From SZUA-36 sp963801195 (GTDB lineage: Bacteria; Pseudomonadota; Gammaproteobacteria; Xanthomonadales; SZUA-36), in NCBI GenBank assembly GCA_963801195.1, contig CAWDDX010000007.1, forward strand, positions 1,054,001-1,118,000: a stretch of 64,000 nt of DNA, given 5' to 3'. The translations under genes and the position numbers were made by a program. The notes below the pieces were generated by a model. It had not been told where the DNA came from, made no database searches, and saw only the letters and a list, made by a program, of their open reading frames with translations. Shown in pieces: positions 8,129 through 16,231 of this stretch (positions are counted from its first letter, which is position 1; each line of letters starts with the position of its first letter).

Positions 8129-10291
8129 ATGAGCAATAACCAATCGAAACAACTTGGCAGAAATCCTCTGCTGATAAAGTTATCGAGTATCCCGCTGGCC
8201 ATGTTGTTATGCGGCTCTGTTTTTGCACAACCTGTGAATGACGATTGCAGTTCTGCCAGCGTTATTCCGGGCAGTGCCCCGAACCCTGTTTATAGCGACA
8301 GTGTAGATGCCACTGACGCCACGCTGGACCCGGCTGATCCTTTGCTCAGCTGCAATGGCCCGGATGACGGCGACCAGACGGTCTGGTGGGAATACACACC
8401 GGATGCCGACGGAACGGTGAATTTTAGCACCGTCGGCAGCACAACGTCCGGTGGTGGGGAGCTCGATACCGCCCACGGCGTTTTTACCGGAAGCTGCGGA
8501 GCCCTGGTTGAAGTGGGTTGTGCAGACTTCGGACTGACTGATGATCTGGTCATGGACGTGCAGGCCGGCGTCACTTACCGGGTTAAAGTCGGGCAATTTG
8601 CAGGCGGAAATGCCGCCGGTACCGTTGTGATGAGCGTGGAACCACCACCGCCTGTTCCACAGTACGTTTTTGATTCGTATGCAAACGGCACCACTCGCCC
8701 GGTCAGGGATGTTGTCGCTGATTTGGGTTTGGCTGATTTTTCAGCCTCAGCGGGCCAAAAAGGAAATAAGGCTGACGTGCTTTACGAAGTACCTAATTTC
8801 ATGAAACCTGAAAGCCAGTCCTCACAATCCGGAGCCGGGATCGTCGGGTCGAAAGTCGCTGGCGGCGGCAACGTGAAATGGAATGGCCCGGCCGACCTTC
8901 TGCAGGTATTCGACGGTGGCGTAAATGATGATAACTGGGACGTATTGGGCACCCTTATCGCACCACCGGACACGGTCGGCGACGTTGGACCCAACCATTA
9001 CGTTCAGATGTACAACCTGCTGACGGAAATTTTTGACAAGGAAGGCAATTCCATTCTTGGGCCTTTCCCGACCAGCGCTTTCTTTGAGGGTCTTTTAGGT
9101 GCTTCGTATTGTGCCTATGATGACGATGGCGACCCGATTGTCATTTACGACGAGGAAACTGATCGCTGGCTGGTTTCTCAATTCTTGGCAACCAACTGGT
9201 ACTCACTCTGCGTCGCCGTATCGACCAGTGGTGATCCGACCGGAAGTTACAATGTGTATGAGTTTGACTTTTACTCCGAGGGTCTTGGCTTCCCCGACTA
9301 TCCGAAGTTTGGCTTCTCAACCGGTGCAGTCAATACATCGGTTAACCTTTTCCGGCCTTTCCAGGGTCCCGCAATTGGCGCTATCGACAAAGCAGAGCTT
9401 CTCGCTGGTGTTCCGGCGACCATGGTGGTGTTCGTCCCGGGTGGTAACACATTTGGTTTCGTTCCCGGGGACAATGACGGGCCTGTATTTGATAATACGC
9501 TACCGACCTTTTTCACCAACAATGGCGGCTCCGGCGATACCATCGACGTGTGGGAAGTGACTCCGGATTGGGTTGCTCCGGAAGACTCGACGATAGCCGA
9601 AGTGGCGAATATCGCGGTCTCTCCCTGGGACAGCAATCTGTGCAACGGACCCCGTGGGGCTTGCATCGACCAGCCGGGTTCGGGTACTTCCGAGGGTGGA
9701 AATCCTGATTTCCTCCCTGCGACAACGCAGGTTATCGCATACCTCGAGGGCATCACGGACCGCATGATGTTCCGCGGACAAACCCGTGATTTCGGCAAAC
9801 GCAAAGTGGCCATGCTAAGCCATACCGTCGATGCTGACGGCACGGGCAAAGCCGGTGTACGCTGGTACGAGTTGCGCAACGACAAAGACATGGGCTGGAA
9901 GCTGAAGAAGGAGGAGACTTTCTCACCTGACGGCGACCACCGCTGGATGGGTAGCGTCGCGATGACTGCATCAGGCGATACCTGCCTGGGATACAGCATC
10001 TCGAGCGCAACCACCTACCCGAGTATTGGTATCACTGGCCGCAAAGGCACGTCAAACCACATGAATATCAAGGAAGTGGTGGCCTATGATGGCAACGTTT
10101 CTGGCGGTGTGCAGCGTGGTGTTGCCAGATGGGGCGATTACAGCGCCATGTCAATCGACCCGGTCGATGACACCTGCTGGTATACAACGGAAGTCCCCAG
10201 GCCGAATCAGGCCGTAAGCCCAAGTCGTGGCCTGCCATATGGCGAGTATTTCGGTTGGGGAACGAAGATCATTCAGTACGACGTAAAGTGA
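8129..10291 (+). CDS. Large secreted protein with an N-terminal beta-sandwich domain; function unknown
   Basis: A 720-residue exported protein: signal peptide with a hydrophobic core near residues 20-32 and cleavage after VFA, then a beta-sandwich module of about 135 residues beginning NDDCSSASVIPG and containing VWWEYTPDADGTVNFST and GVTYRVKVGQFAGG. This resembles the pre-peptidase-like modules of many secreted bacterial proteins. The remaining 500 residues (DTVGDVGPNHYVQMYN; later GDHRWMGSVAM and VARWGDYSAMSIDP) look like a beta-propeller-type domain that I recognise only as a recurring secreted architecture. No catalytic triad or anchor is evident. A GAGG ribosome site precedes the ATG. 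Single gene, bounded by terminators on both sides. Confidence 0.8.
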   Translation: MSNNQSKQLGRNPLLIKLSSIPLAMLLCGSVFAQPVNDDCSSASVIPGSAPNPVYSDSVDATDATLDPADPLLSCNGPDDGDQTVWWEYTPDADGTVNFSTVGSTTSGGGELDTAHGVFTGSCGALVEVGCADFGLTDDLVMDVQAGVTYRVKVGQFAGGNAAGTVVMSVEPPPPVPQYVFDSYANGTTRPVRDVVADLGLADFSASAGQKGNKADVLYEVPNFMKPESQSSQSGAGIVGSKVAGGGNVKWNGPADLLQVFDGGVNDDNWDVLGTLIAPPDTVGDVGPNHYVQMYNLLTEIFDKEGNSILGPFPTSAFFEGLLGASYCAYDDDGDPIVIYDEETDRWLVSQFLATNWYSLCVAVSTSGDPTGSYNVYEFDFYSEGLGFPDYPKFGFSTGAVNTSVNLFRPFQGPAIGAIDKAELLAGVPATMVVFVPGGNTFGFVPGDNDGPVFDNTLPTFFTNNGGSGDTIDVWEVTPDWVAPEDSTIAEVANIAVSPWDSNLCNGPRGACIDQPGSGTSEGGNPDFLPATTQVIAYLEGITDRMMFRGQTRDFGKRKVAMLSHTVDADGTGKAGVRWYELRNDKDMGWKLKKEETFSPDGDHRWMGSVAMTASGDTCLGYSISSATTYPSIGITGRKGTSNHMNIKEVVAYDGNVSGGVQRGVARWGDYSAMSIDPVDDTCWYTTEVPRPNQAVSPSRGLPYGEYFGWGTKIIQYDVK

Positions 10292-10322
10292 TACTTACAA
10301 ATAGGTATCAAGAGTGAAAAGG

Positions 10323-10353
10323 GGAGGGTCTCAATGAGGCCCTCCTTTTTTTT
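10323..10353 (+). terminator. Strong intrinsic terminator after the 720-residue protein
   Basis: A 10-bp stem (GGAGGGTCTC / GAGGCCCTCC, one G-T pair) with a 3-base loop is followed by eight T residues. Confidence 0.95.
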
Positions 10354-10361
10354 ATCAGGAG

Positions 10362-10766
10362 GTGTTTGTCATCAATTCACAAACGCGCAATTCTCTTGTA
10401 TTCCTGCTGGCTGCAATCTGCCTGTCTTGTGGGCTGTTTGCAATCATGCCGGTTAATGCTCTCGAAACCGGGGCCAGGGGCACGGTTCTTTGGGGACCGG
10501 TCAGGCCCGGGCCTGCCAGGGTAGGGCAAAGCGACGAAGCGCCATTTCGAGCGACATTTATCGTGTTTGCCGCCGCGCACCAGGTGGCGCGATTCGAGTC
10601 TGACGAGAAAGGTAAATTCGAGGTGCGCCTGCCCGCCGGTGTCTATACGATTGTCCCGGACAAATCGACACCCATTCCTGCCCCACAAAGCCAGGCAAAG
10701 TCAGTGACCGTTCCGCAAGACGGTTTTGTCGAAGTTACCCTCCGGTTTGATACGGGTATGCGATGA
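10362..10766 (+). CDS. Small secreted protein with a carboxypeptidase-regulatory-like fold
   Basis: A 134-residue hypothetical. An N-terminal hydrophobic segment (SLVFLLAAICLSCGLFAIMP, about 11-30) could be a signal peptide. The rest forms a small beta-sandwich pattern (GKFEVRLPAGVYTIVPD, then FVEVTLRFDTG) like the carboxypeptidase-regulatory or bacterial Ig-like folds that hang on secreted proteins. Function unknown. The start is uncertain: GTG at 10362 is the only usual start codon before the hydrophobic segment, yet it overlaps the AGGAGG motif at 10357-10362. It begins nine bases after the preceding terminator, so it needs read-through or its own promoter. Confidence 0.6.
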   Translation: MFVINSQTRNSLVFLLAAICLSCGLFAIMPVNALETGARGTVLWGPVRPGPARVGQSDEAPFRATFIVFAAAHQVARFESDEKGKFEVRLPAGVYTIVPDKSTPIPAPQSQAKSVTVPQDGFVEVTLRFDTGMR

Positions 10767-10840
10767 TAGAGCATACTTGCAATCGCACCAGCAACTGACT
10801 TTCGCTACACATTGTGAATGGTGGAAGTCAATAAAGCGCG

Positions 10841-11245
10841 TTATCCGTCCACCTTTTTCAGGGTTTTATCAATTGGCATCCAGTCGACATGTGTATCGAA
10901 AAACACATTGGCTTGCGGTTGTCGGTCGATGGCCTCATCCATGCAGCCCAGTGCGATATGTAACTCGCCGGGCCAGCGTTCGGACCTGAAGAACAGGCTG
11001 CTGCCGCATTGTTGGCAAAAACCGCGTTGTGCGCCAGGAGATGAATCAAACCAGCATAGCCGGTCCTCACCGTGCGTTATATCGACCTGGCAGGCCTCGA
11101 ATCCGACCCAGGTAACATAGCCGGCGCCATGGGTCTTTCTGCACATGCTGCAATGACAATGTGCACACCATTTGCTCGGCAGTCTGGTGCTAAAGCTGAC
11201 GGCGCCGCAAAAACAGCTGCCGCTTACCTGCTTGTCCGTGCCCAT
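10841..11245 (-). CDS. GFA family (CENP-V-like) zinc-binding protein
   Basis: A 134-residue protein of the glutathione-dependent formaldehyde-activating (GFA) fold. Zinc ligands are visible as CFCG at 11-14, CxHCHCSMC at 27-35 and a later CQQCG, matching the family pattern of a structural and a catalytic zinc site. Many members have no proven activity on S-hydroxymethylglutathione, so substrate is left open. The ATG at 11245 is preceded by an AGGA ribosome site; the open frame upstream is ignored. It lies 10 bases beyond the MAPEG gene on the same strand, suggesting cotranscription. Confidence 0.85.
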   Translation of the reverse strand: MGTDKQVSGSCFCGAVSFSTRLPSKWCAHCHCSMCRKTHGAGYVTWVGFEACQVDITHGEDRLCWFDSSPGAQRGFCQQCGSSLFFRSERWPGELHIALGCMDEAIDRQPQANVFFDTHVDWMPIDKTLKKVDG

Positions 11246-11255
11246 CAATTTTTCC

Positions 11256-11681
11256 TCAAGCCTGAAAAATGATCCAAGCCAGCCTGACCCAATAGGCCAG
11301 CAATACAAAAACACTGAAAACAAAAACAGAAAAACGGTGCATGACCCGGTTGTAGGTCAAGTGGATAAAGCTGTGGATATAACGCGCCGCGACATAGGTC
11401 CAGGCGAGCACTACCAGGATGTTGTCCGGCACCATCAGCATCAGGGTCAGCAGGATTGCGGTGTAAAAGAGCAGCGGTGATTCAAACAGGTTTGAGTAAT
11501 TGTCCGCCGCACGCGCCGAATCTGTCAGAAGTTCTCTCGATGTCGAGCGGGTGCCGATTCTTTGCGGGTGGATCTTTTTTGATTTCATCTCGGTGACACG
11601 TGTGCGGTACATGCTCACCGTGACAATAAACGTCAGCAACACCTGTGCCAGCAATGGCAATAGCAGTGGTTTGAAATACAT
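11256..11681 (-). CDS. MAPEG family membrane protein
   Basis: A 141-residue protein with four hydrophobic segments, as in MAPEG proteins (microsomal glutathione S-transferase relatives). The diagnostic stretch ARAADNYSNLFESPLLFY, and RYIHSFIHLTYNRVMHR further on, follow the family signature. Bacterial members may conjugate glutathione to lipophilic electrophiles; pairing with the next-door GFA gene fits a shared glutathione theme but is only suggestive. The ATG at 11681 has an ideal GGAG site; the alternative TTG four codons upstream overlaps that site and is less likely. Confidence 0.85.
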   Translation of the reverse strand: MYFKPLLLPLLAQVLLTFIVTVSMYRTRVTEMKSKKIHPQRIGTRSTSRELLTDSARAADNYSNLFESPLLFYTAILLTLMLMVPDNILVVLAWTYVAARYIHSFIHLTYNRVMHRFSVFVFSVFVLLAYWVRLAWIIFQA

Positions 11682-11774
11682 TTTTATCTCCAACGCGATG
11701 CGTAAACGGCTAGTGTACTAGAGCAGAGCCGACTTGGGGATGTGCAAAAAGGACCGGTGCCGGCTGAACGGTAA

Positions 11775-11849
11775 AGTGGCGGGGGCGAAAACTTATTACG
11801 AGCGCTTCGGGCTGTGAAAACATTCGTAATTGAAGTCTGCGCCCCCACT
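11775..11849. repeat. Interrupted palindrome in the MAPEG-TM2 spacer
   Basis: Nested complementary segments: GGGGGCG (11781-11787) with CGCCCCC (11840-11846), ACTT with AAGT, and ATTACGA (11795-11801) with TCGTAAT (11824-11830). It forms one long hairpin on either strand. No T-run follows on either side, so it is not an ordinary terminator. Confidence 0.6.
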
Positions 11850-11928
11850 GTATTCAAGAGGGTTTTACAACTTAGCGCAGGTGGTCAGCCCGCATTCCGG
11901 TGTGGCCCTGTTGAACATAAAACTGCTT

Positions 11929-12177
11929 TTACCAGTCGTAGCCCCTGCGCTCCCGGTAAGAACGATAGGACCGGTAGGTAACCGGTGGCGTATATACGGC
12001 GGCATCGATGATGGACCACAGGTGGATAACCCAGCCCAGCAGGATGCACCACAGGATAATGGACATGACAAACATGAACCCCGCCAATATCCAGCGGCCC
12101 TGCAGCAACTGCCCGAGGCCTGGGATGAAAAAGCTGCACAAGGCTGCAATTACATTGCCTGCTGAACCGCGACTCAT
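11929..12177 (-). CDS. Small TM2-like membrane protein
   Basis: An 82-residue protein with two hydrophobic segments. The first contains FFIPGLGQLLQGRW, the turn typical of TM2-type small membrane proteins; the second is GFMFVMSIILWCILLGWVI, followed by a cytoplasmic tail rich in Tyr and Arg (YRSYRSYRERRGYDW). Function is unknown. A GGAGAAAA ribosome site lies just upstream of the ATG. It is separated from the MAPEG gene by about 250 bases holding a palindrome, so it is probably its own unit. Confidence 0.75.
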   Translation of the reverse strand: MSRGSAGNVIAALCSFFIPGLGQLLQGRWILAGFMFVMSIILWCILLGWVIHLWSIIDAAVYTPPVTYRSYRSYRERRGYDW

Positions 12178-12485
12178 AATTTTCTCCTTTCGTGCCAGAA
12201 TTTATAGATAATTTATCTTATGCAGTTTTCATGCCATTTTTGACATGCCCGGGGGCAAGCGTGCCGTAACGCTTGTGTATCAAGCGGTACGGCATTTTTA
12301 CGCCTGAACTTTCCGGCTATATTTCTGAATGAGACCGGCGCGGCATTGAGGGCCATCCCCAATAATTGGCGAAATCGACCAATCGGTGAATCAGGCATTA
12401 AAATCACCAAACTGAATGCGGATTGAAGCAGTCGCACGTATAATGTGCGGCTGATTTAAGGTCATTTAAATAAGGAACCCAAACC
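12178..12485. other. Spacer upstream of icd
   Basis: A 308-base divergent spacer between the TM2-like gene and icd. No gene is supported. It must hold both promoters. Its one clear structure is the intrinsic terminator at 12263-12299, which lies on the plus strand ahead of icd. Confidence 0.6.
12263..12299 (+). terminator. Orphan intrinsic terminator or attenuator ahead of icd
   Basis: A 13-bp stem with one mismatch (GCCGTAACGCTTG with CAAGCGGTACGGC) and a 5-base loop is followed by ATTTTTA. No plus-strand gene ends upstream of it, so it may attenuate a long icd leader or end an unrecognised short transcript. Confidence 0.75.
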
Positions 12486-13730
12486 ATGAGCTACGAACAT
12501 ATTAAAATTCCCTCGAGTGGCGACAAGATCACAATTCAAAATGACAAATTGGTGGTTACTGATAACCCGATCCTCGGTTTTATCGAAGGTGACGGAATCG
12601 GTGGCGATATTACCCGTGCATCGATGCGTGTCTGGAATGCCGCTGTCGAAAAGGCCTATGGTGGAAAACGCAAGGTTCACTGGGCCGAATTGTTCCTCGG
12701 TGAAAAGGCCGCGGGTATCTATGATGGCAACTACTTCCCTACAGAAACACTCGAAGCTGTCAAGGAACTCATCGTCTCGGTCAAGGGTCCGTTGACGACC
12801 CCGGTCGGCGGTGGCTTTCGTTCATTGAACGTATCACTTCGCCAGGACCTCGACCTGTATGCCTGCGTGCGTCCGGTCGAGTATTTCGAGGGCGTTCCTT
12901 CGCCGATGAAACGCCCGGAAGAAGTCAACGCGATCATCTTCAGGGAAAATACGGAAGACGTTTACGCCGGCATCGAATACGAATCCGGCACACCAGAAAA
13001 CGAGAAGCTGGCCAAGTTCTTGCGTGAAGAAATGGGCGCCCAGTTTTTCGAAGGTGCAGGCATCGGCATCAAGCCGATTTCCGCGTTTGGTTCAAAGCGC
13101 CTGGTGCGCAAGGCGATCCAGTACGCGATCGAGCATAATCTTGACAGCGTCACGTTGGTTCACAAGGGTAACATCCAGAAATTCACCGAAGGTGCTTTCC
13201 GTAAATGGGGTTACGAAGTCGCGGCCGAGGAGTTTGCCAGCGAAACGATTACCGAAGCCGAACTATGGGACACATACGATGGCAAGCGTCCAGAAGGCAA
13301 GGTGGTCATCAAGGACCGTATCGCCGATATCATGTTTCAGCTAATGCAGTTACGCCCGGCGGAATTCAACGTGCTGGCGACCACCAATCTCAACGGTGAT
13401 TACCTGTCCGACGCAATGGCGGCCGAAGTCGGCGGCATGGGTATCGCCCCGGGCGCCAATATGGCAGATCATATCGCCGTTTTCGAAGCGACCCATGGCA
13501 CCGCTCCCAAGTACGCCAACCTTGATAAGGTCAACCCCAGTTCACTGATGTTCTCCGGTTCGATGATGTTTGATTACATCGGCTGGACGGAAGTGTCTGC
13601 CCTGATCGCCAAGGCTTTTGGTGCGACCATCAAGCAGAAAATTGTCACCTACGATTTCGCCCGCCAGATGGAAGGCGCCACCGAGGTTTCGACTTCTGCC
13701 TTCGCGGATGCGATTATCGGCAACATGTAG
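12486..13730 (+). CDS. icd: Isocitrate dehydrogenase (NADP+)
   Basis: Oxidatively decarboxylates isocitrate to 2-oxoglutarate in the TCA cycle. The 414-residue protein follows E. coli Icd closely, with the same numbering at the phosphorylation site Ser113 (RSLNVSLRQ) and the substrate-binding arginines around it. HGTAPKYA supplies the Lys-Tyr pair that selects NADP over NAD. The conserved Ser113 leaves open control by an AceK kinase/phosphatase, which is not in this window. The ATG at 12486 has an AAGGAACCC ribosome site. The product feeds the 2-oxoglutarate dehydrogenase genes found 10 kb away on the other strand. Confidence 0.97.
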   Translation: MSYEHIKIPSSGDKITIQNDKLVVTDNPILGFIEGDGIGGDITRASMRVWNAAVEKAYGGKRKVHWAELFLGEKAAGIYDGNYFPTETLEAVKELIVSVKGPLTTPVGGGFRSLNVSLRQDLDLYACVRPVEYFEGVPSPMKRPEEVNAIIFRENTEDVYAGIEYESGTPENEKLAKFLREEMGAQFFEGAGIGIKPISAFGSKRLVRKAIQYAIEHNLDSVTLVHKGNIQKFTEGAFRKWGYEVAAEEFASETITEAELWDTYDGKRPEGKVVIKDRIADIMFQLMQLRPAEFNVLATTNLNGDYLSDAMAAEVGGMGIAPGANMADHIAVFEATHGTAPKYANLDKVNPSSLMFSGSMMFDYIGWTEVSALIAKAFGATIKQKIVTYDFARQMEGATEVSTSAFADAIIGNM

Positions 13731-13744
13731 TCGGGATAGTTGCT

Positions 13745-14542
13745 GTGGTTGCAATTTTTGAACGCACAGCACATTGTTTGGCGATACGTTCGCCGGAAGA
13801 AAAATGTGCCGCCGTCACCGATCTGTGGCTGGCGGTTCAGACCGGTGATTTCGAGTTCGATACCGCTACACCGGTCGCGCCGATCGGCGTAGCGGGTCAC
13901 CCCGTCAGGCCTGAACTCGTGGAACCGTCCAAGCTGCGGCGCCGGCGGCTTGGCAGTGACACGGGTCGCGCGGCCCTGGTACACGCCGTTGCGCACATTG
14001 AATTCAATGCCATCAACCTGGCCCTGGACGCGGTTTACCGTTTCCGGGATATGCCGTCGCAGTATTACTTCGACTGGTCATCCGTCGCGGCCGATGAAGT
14101 CCGTCATCATCAAATGCTGTCCTCGCGGTTACGGTCGATGGGCTTTTGTTATGGTGATTTTCCCGCCCACAACGGATTATGGGAAATGGCCCAGAACACG
14201 GCGGATGACTGTATGAAACGCATGGCCCTGGTGCCGCGGGTTCTGGAAGCACGCGGTCTGGATGTCACGCCCCCCATGATCGAAAAATTGCGTTCCGCGG
14301 GTGACGACGAAACCGTTGCTATTCTGGAGATTATCCTGATTGAGGAGGTCCGGCACGTGGAGATCGGCAGCCACTGGTTCCGCTATGGCTGTGCGCAACG
14401 CGGCCTGGAACCCGAATCCACGTTTCTGAGCCTGGTGAAAGAACTATATACCGGTACGCTCAGGGGTCCGTTCAATATCCCTGCACGAATGAAGGCCGGA
14501 TTCACGCAGCGTGAAATGGACGCGATTGCATCGCTGTATTAG
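13745..14542 (+). CDS. DUF455 ferritin-like domain protein
   Basis: A 265-residue protein of the DUF455 (COG2833) family. The central helical part shows the carboxylate/His metal pattern of ferritin-like four-helix bundles: AHIEFNAINLALDA, then VAADEVRHHQML, and later LIEEVRHVEIGSHWF. The two ExxH-type repeats suggest a di-metal site. Its physiological role is unknown. It begins with GTG at 13745, 14 bases after icd, so it may be expressed from the icd transcript. No other start nearby is better. Confidence 0.85.
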   Translation: MVAIFERTAHCLAIRSPEEKCAAVTDLWLAVQTGDFEFDTATPVAPIGVAGHPVRPELVEPSKLRRRRLGSDTGRAALVHAVAHIEFNAINLALDAVYRFRDMPSQYYFDWSSVAADEVRHHQMLSSRLRSMGFCYGDFPAHNGLWEMAQNTADDCMKRMALVPRVLEARGLDVTPPMIEKLRSAGDDETVAILEIILIEEVRHVEIGSHWFRYGCAQRGLEPESTFLSLVKELYTGTLRGPFNIPARMKAGFTQREMDAIASLY

Positions 14543-14635
14543 CTTTCCGGTTTCGGTAGTGAAACACGCTGTTGATGCCGGCAGGATTCCGACAAAGCTT
14601 GAATTGTCGATCGTGAAGCTTGCAGGTTCCAGCGA

Positions 14636-15364
14636 CTAGGCTGAATGCGGCAACACCGACAGGTCGTAGTGACCGGCATGCACCCGTAACACGCTGCCCT
14701 GCGTGTACCAGTCGCCCAGGACGATCCTCCGCGCATTTTGACCCTGTATCTCAAGATCATGGGTCGCAGGACGGTGGGTGTGGCCGTGAATCATCCTGAG
14801 TACGCCGTGACGCTCAAATGCGGCCTTCACTTCAGCGGGGTTCACATCCATGATGTTCATGTCCAGGTTACCCTTGTGCGCGGCGCTGGCGTCGCGGGCC
14901 TGCAGGGCGGTCTGCCGTCTTTCCGGCGCACTTTTGGCCAGAAAGTCCTGTTGCCATGCGGGGTCCCTGACCACGTTCCTGAATTGTTGATAGGCGACGT
15001 CATCCGTACACAGGCTGTCGCCGTGCATCAGCAAGACCCTCTCGCCGTAGAGGTCCACCACGTGTTCTTCAGGCAACAACTGTAGTCCGGCCAACGCCGC
15101 ATAGTTGTCCTGCAACAGGAAATCACGGTTACCGTGCATGAAATAGCAGGGCACACCGTTCCTGCCCAGATGCTTCAAGGCGGTTGCAACTTCGACCGCG
15201 CACTTTGAGGGTACGTCATCGCCCAGCCAGAATTCAAAGAGGTCGCCGAGGATGTAAAGCGCGTCAGCGTGGATGGCCTCTTCCTGCAAAAACTTCAGCA
15301 ACAGGGCGGTGGTTTCCGGTCTCCGGTCATCCAGGTGTAAATCTGAAATGAATAGGGTGGGCAT
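14636..15364 (-). CDS. lpxH: UDP-2,3-diacylglucosamine diphosphatase (lipid A synthesis)
   Basis: Peripheral membrane calcineurin-like phosphoesterase that cleaves UDP-2,3-diacylglucosamine to lipid X and UMP. The 242-residue protein has the metal-binding blocks DLHLDD near residue 8, GDLFEFWLGDD near 40, GNRD, and GHTHRP near the C-terminus, in the order and spacing of E. coli LpxH (240 residues). Presence of this enzyme shows a Gram-negative lipid A pathway. It starts two bases after the peptidyl-prolyl isomerase stop and is probably translated from the same mRNA, the same neighbourhood as lpxH-ppiB in E. coli. Confidence 0.95.
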   Translation of the reverse strand: MPTLFISDLHLDDRRPETTALLLKFLQEEAIHADALYILGDLFEFWLGDDVPSKCAVEVATALKHLGRNGVPCYFMHGNRDFLLQDNYAALAGLQLLPEEHVVDLYGERVLLMHGDSLCTDDVAYQQFRNVVRDPAWQQDFLAKSAPERRQTALQARDASAAHKGNLDMNIMDVNPAEVKAAFERHGVLRMIHGHTHRPATHDLEIQGQNARRIVLGDWYTQGSVLRVHAGHYDLSVLPHSA

Positions 15365-15366
15365 GT

Positions 15367-15966
15367 TCAGCCCGGGGGCGCGGGTAGGATTTCAACTGAC
15401 TCGATTATCACGGGTTCAAGCGGTGCATCCTGGGGTCCGGTTTCAACAAAACGGATATCATCCACAACATCCATACCGTCGATGACGCGGCCAAAAACGG
15501 CATAGCCCCACTCCCGGGAATTTTCCGTGCCGACGTGGTCGAGTGAGCCGTTCATTTCGACGTTGATGAAGAATTGGGAAGTCGCGGAATTCACATCATT
15601 GGTGCGCGCCATGGCAACCGTACCGCGGAGATTTTTCAGACCATTATCAGCTTCGTTGACGATGGGGTCGCGGGTTTGCTTGGCGACAAGATCCATCCCG
15701 TCTTCGTCTTCCACGGCCTCGAGACCGCCACCCTGGATCATGAAATAGCTGATGACGCGATGGAAAACGGTGCCGTCATAAAAACCGTCCCTGGCGTATT
15801 GCAGGAAGTTTTCAACAGAAATTGGGGCTTCCCTGGGGAATAATTCCAACCTGATATCGCCATGGTTGGTGTGCAGGGTGACCTGCGGGTTAACGGCTTC
15901 GGTCTGCGCGTTTGCGGCAGACAAGCCAAGTAACATCACAGCGAAAAAGGAAATCAACTGTTTCAT
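15367..15966 (-). CDS. Peptidyl-prolyl cis-trans isomerase, cyclophilin type, exported
   Basis: Cyclophilin that speeds proline isomerisation during protein folding. The 199-residue precursor has a clear signal peptide (MKQLISFFAVMLLGLSAANA, cleavage after residue 20), so it acts in the periplasm. The cyclophilin core follows, with FHRVISYFMIQGGG, SATSQFFINV and WGYAVFGRVIDGMDVVD covering the active-site Arg, Phe and Gln positions. Gene position beside lpxH is that of the cytoplasmic E. coli ppiB, but the signal peptide is PpiA-like; I therefore give no symbol. It is the first gene of a two-gene unit with lpxH. Confidence 0.92.
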   Translation of the reverse strand: MKQLISFFAVMLLGLSAANAQTEAVNPQVTLHTNHGDIRLELFPREAPISVENFLQYARDGFYDGTVFHRVISYFMIQGGGLEAVEDEDGMDLVAKQTRDPIVNEADNGLKNLRGTVAMARTNDVNSATSQFFINVEMNGSLDHVGTENSREWGYAVFGRVIDGMDVVDDIRFVETGPQDAPLEPVIIESVEILPAPPG

Positions 15967-16231
15967 GGTGTAATTCTCCGTGTTTTCTGGGTCAGTCCGG
16001 TCAATGATACTGGGCTATTGTATGAGTATAAAGACACTTTCGTCCGGGTCGTCTCCCGGCGGTGCCAGACCCCGCTTTTCGGAGATGCTCAATAGTCCAT
16101 TTCACGGTCGTTTTATGGTAACATCAAGTGTTGGTGTCGGTCGTCAAAACCGCAATTGGGCACCCCAAAGAACAGACAATAAATAACATTATAAATCAAT
16201 AAGATATGAATTTCCGGAGTAGACACATTTA

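Noticed and set aside
11775..11849. Intrinsic terminator.
   Set aside because: No T-run follows the stem on either strand, so it is listed only as a palindrome.
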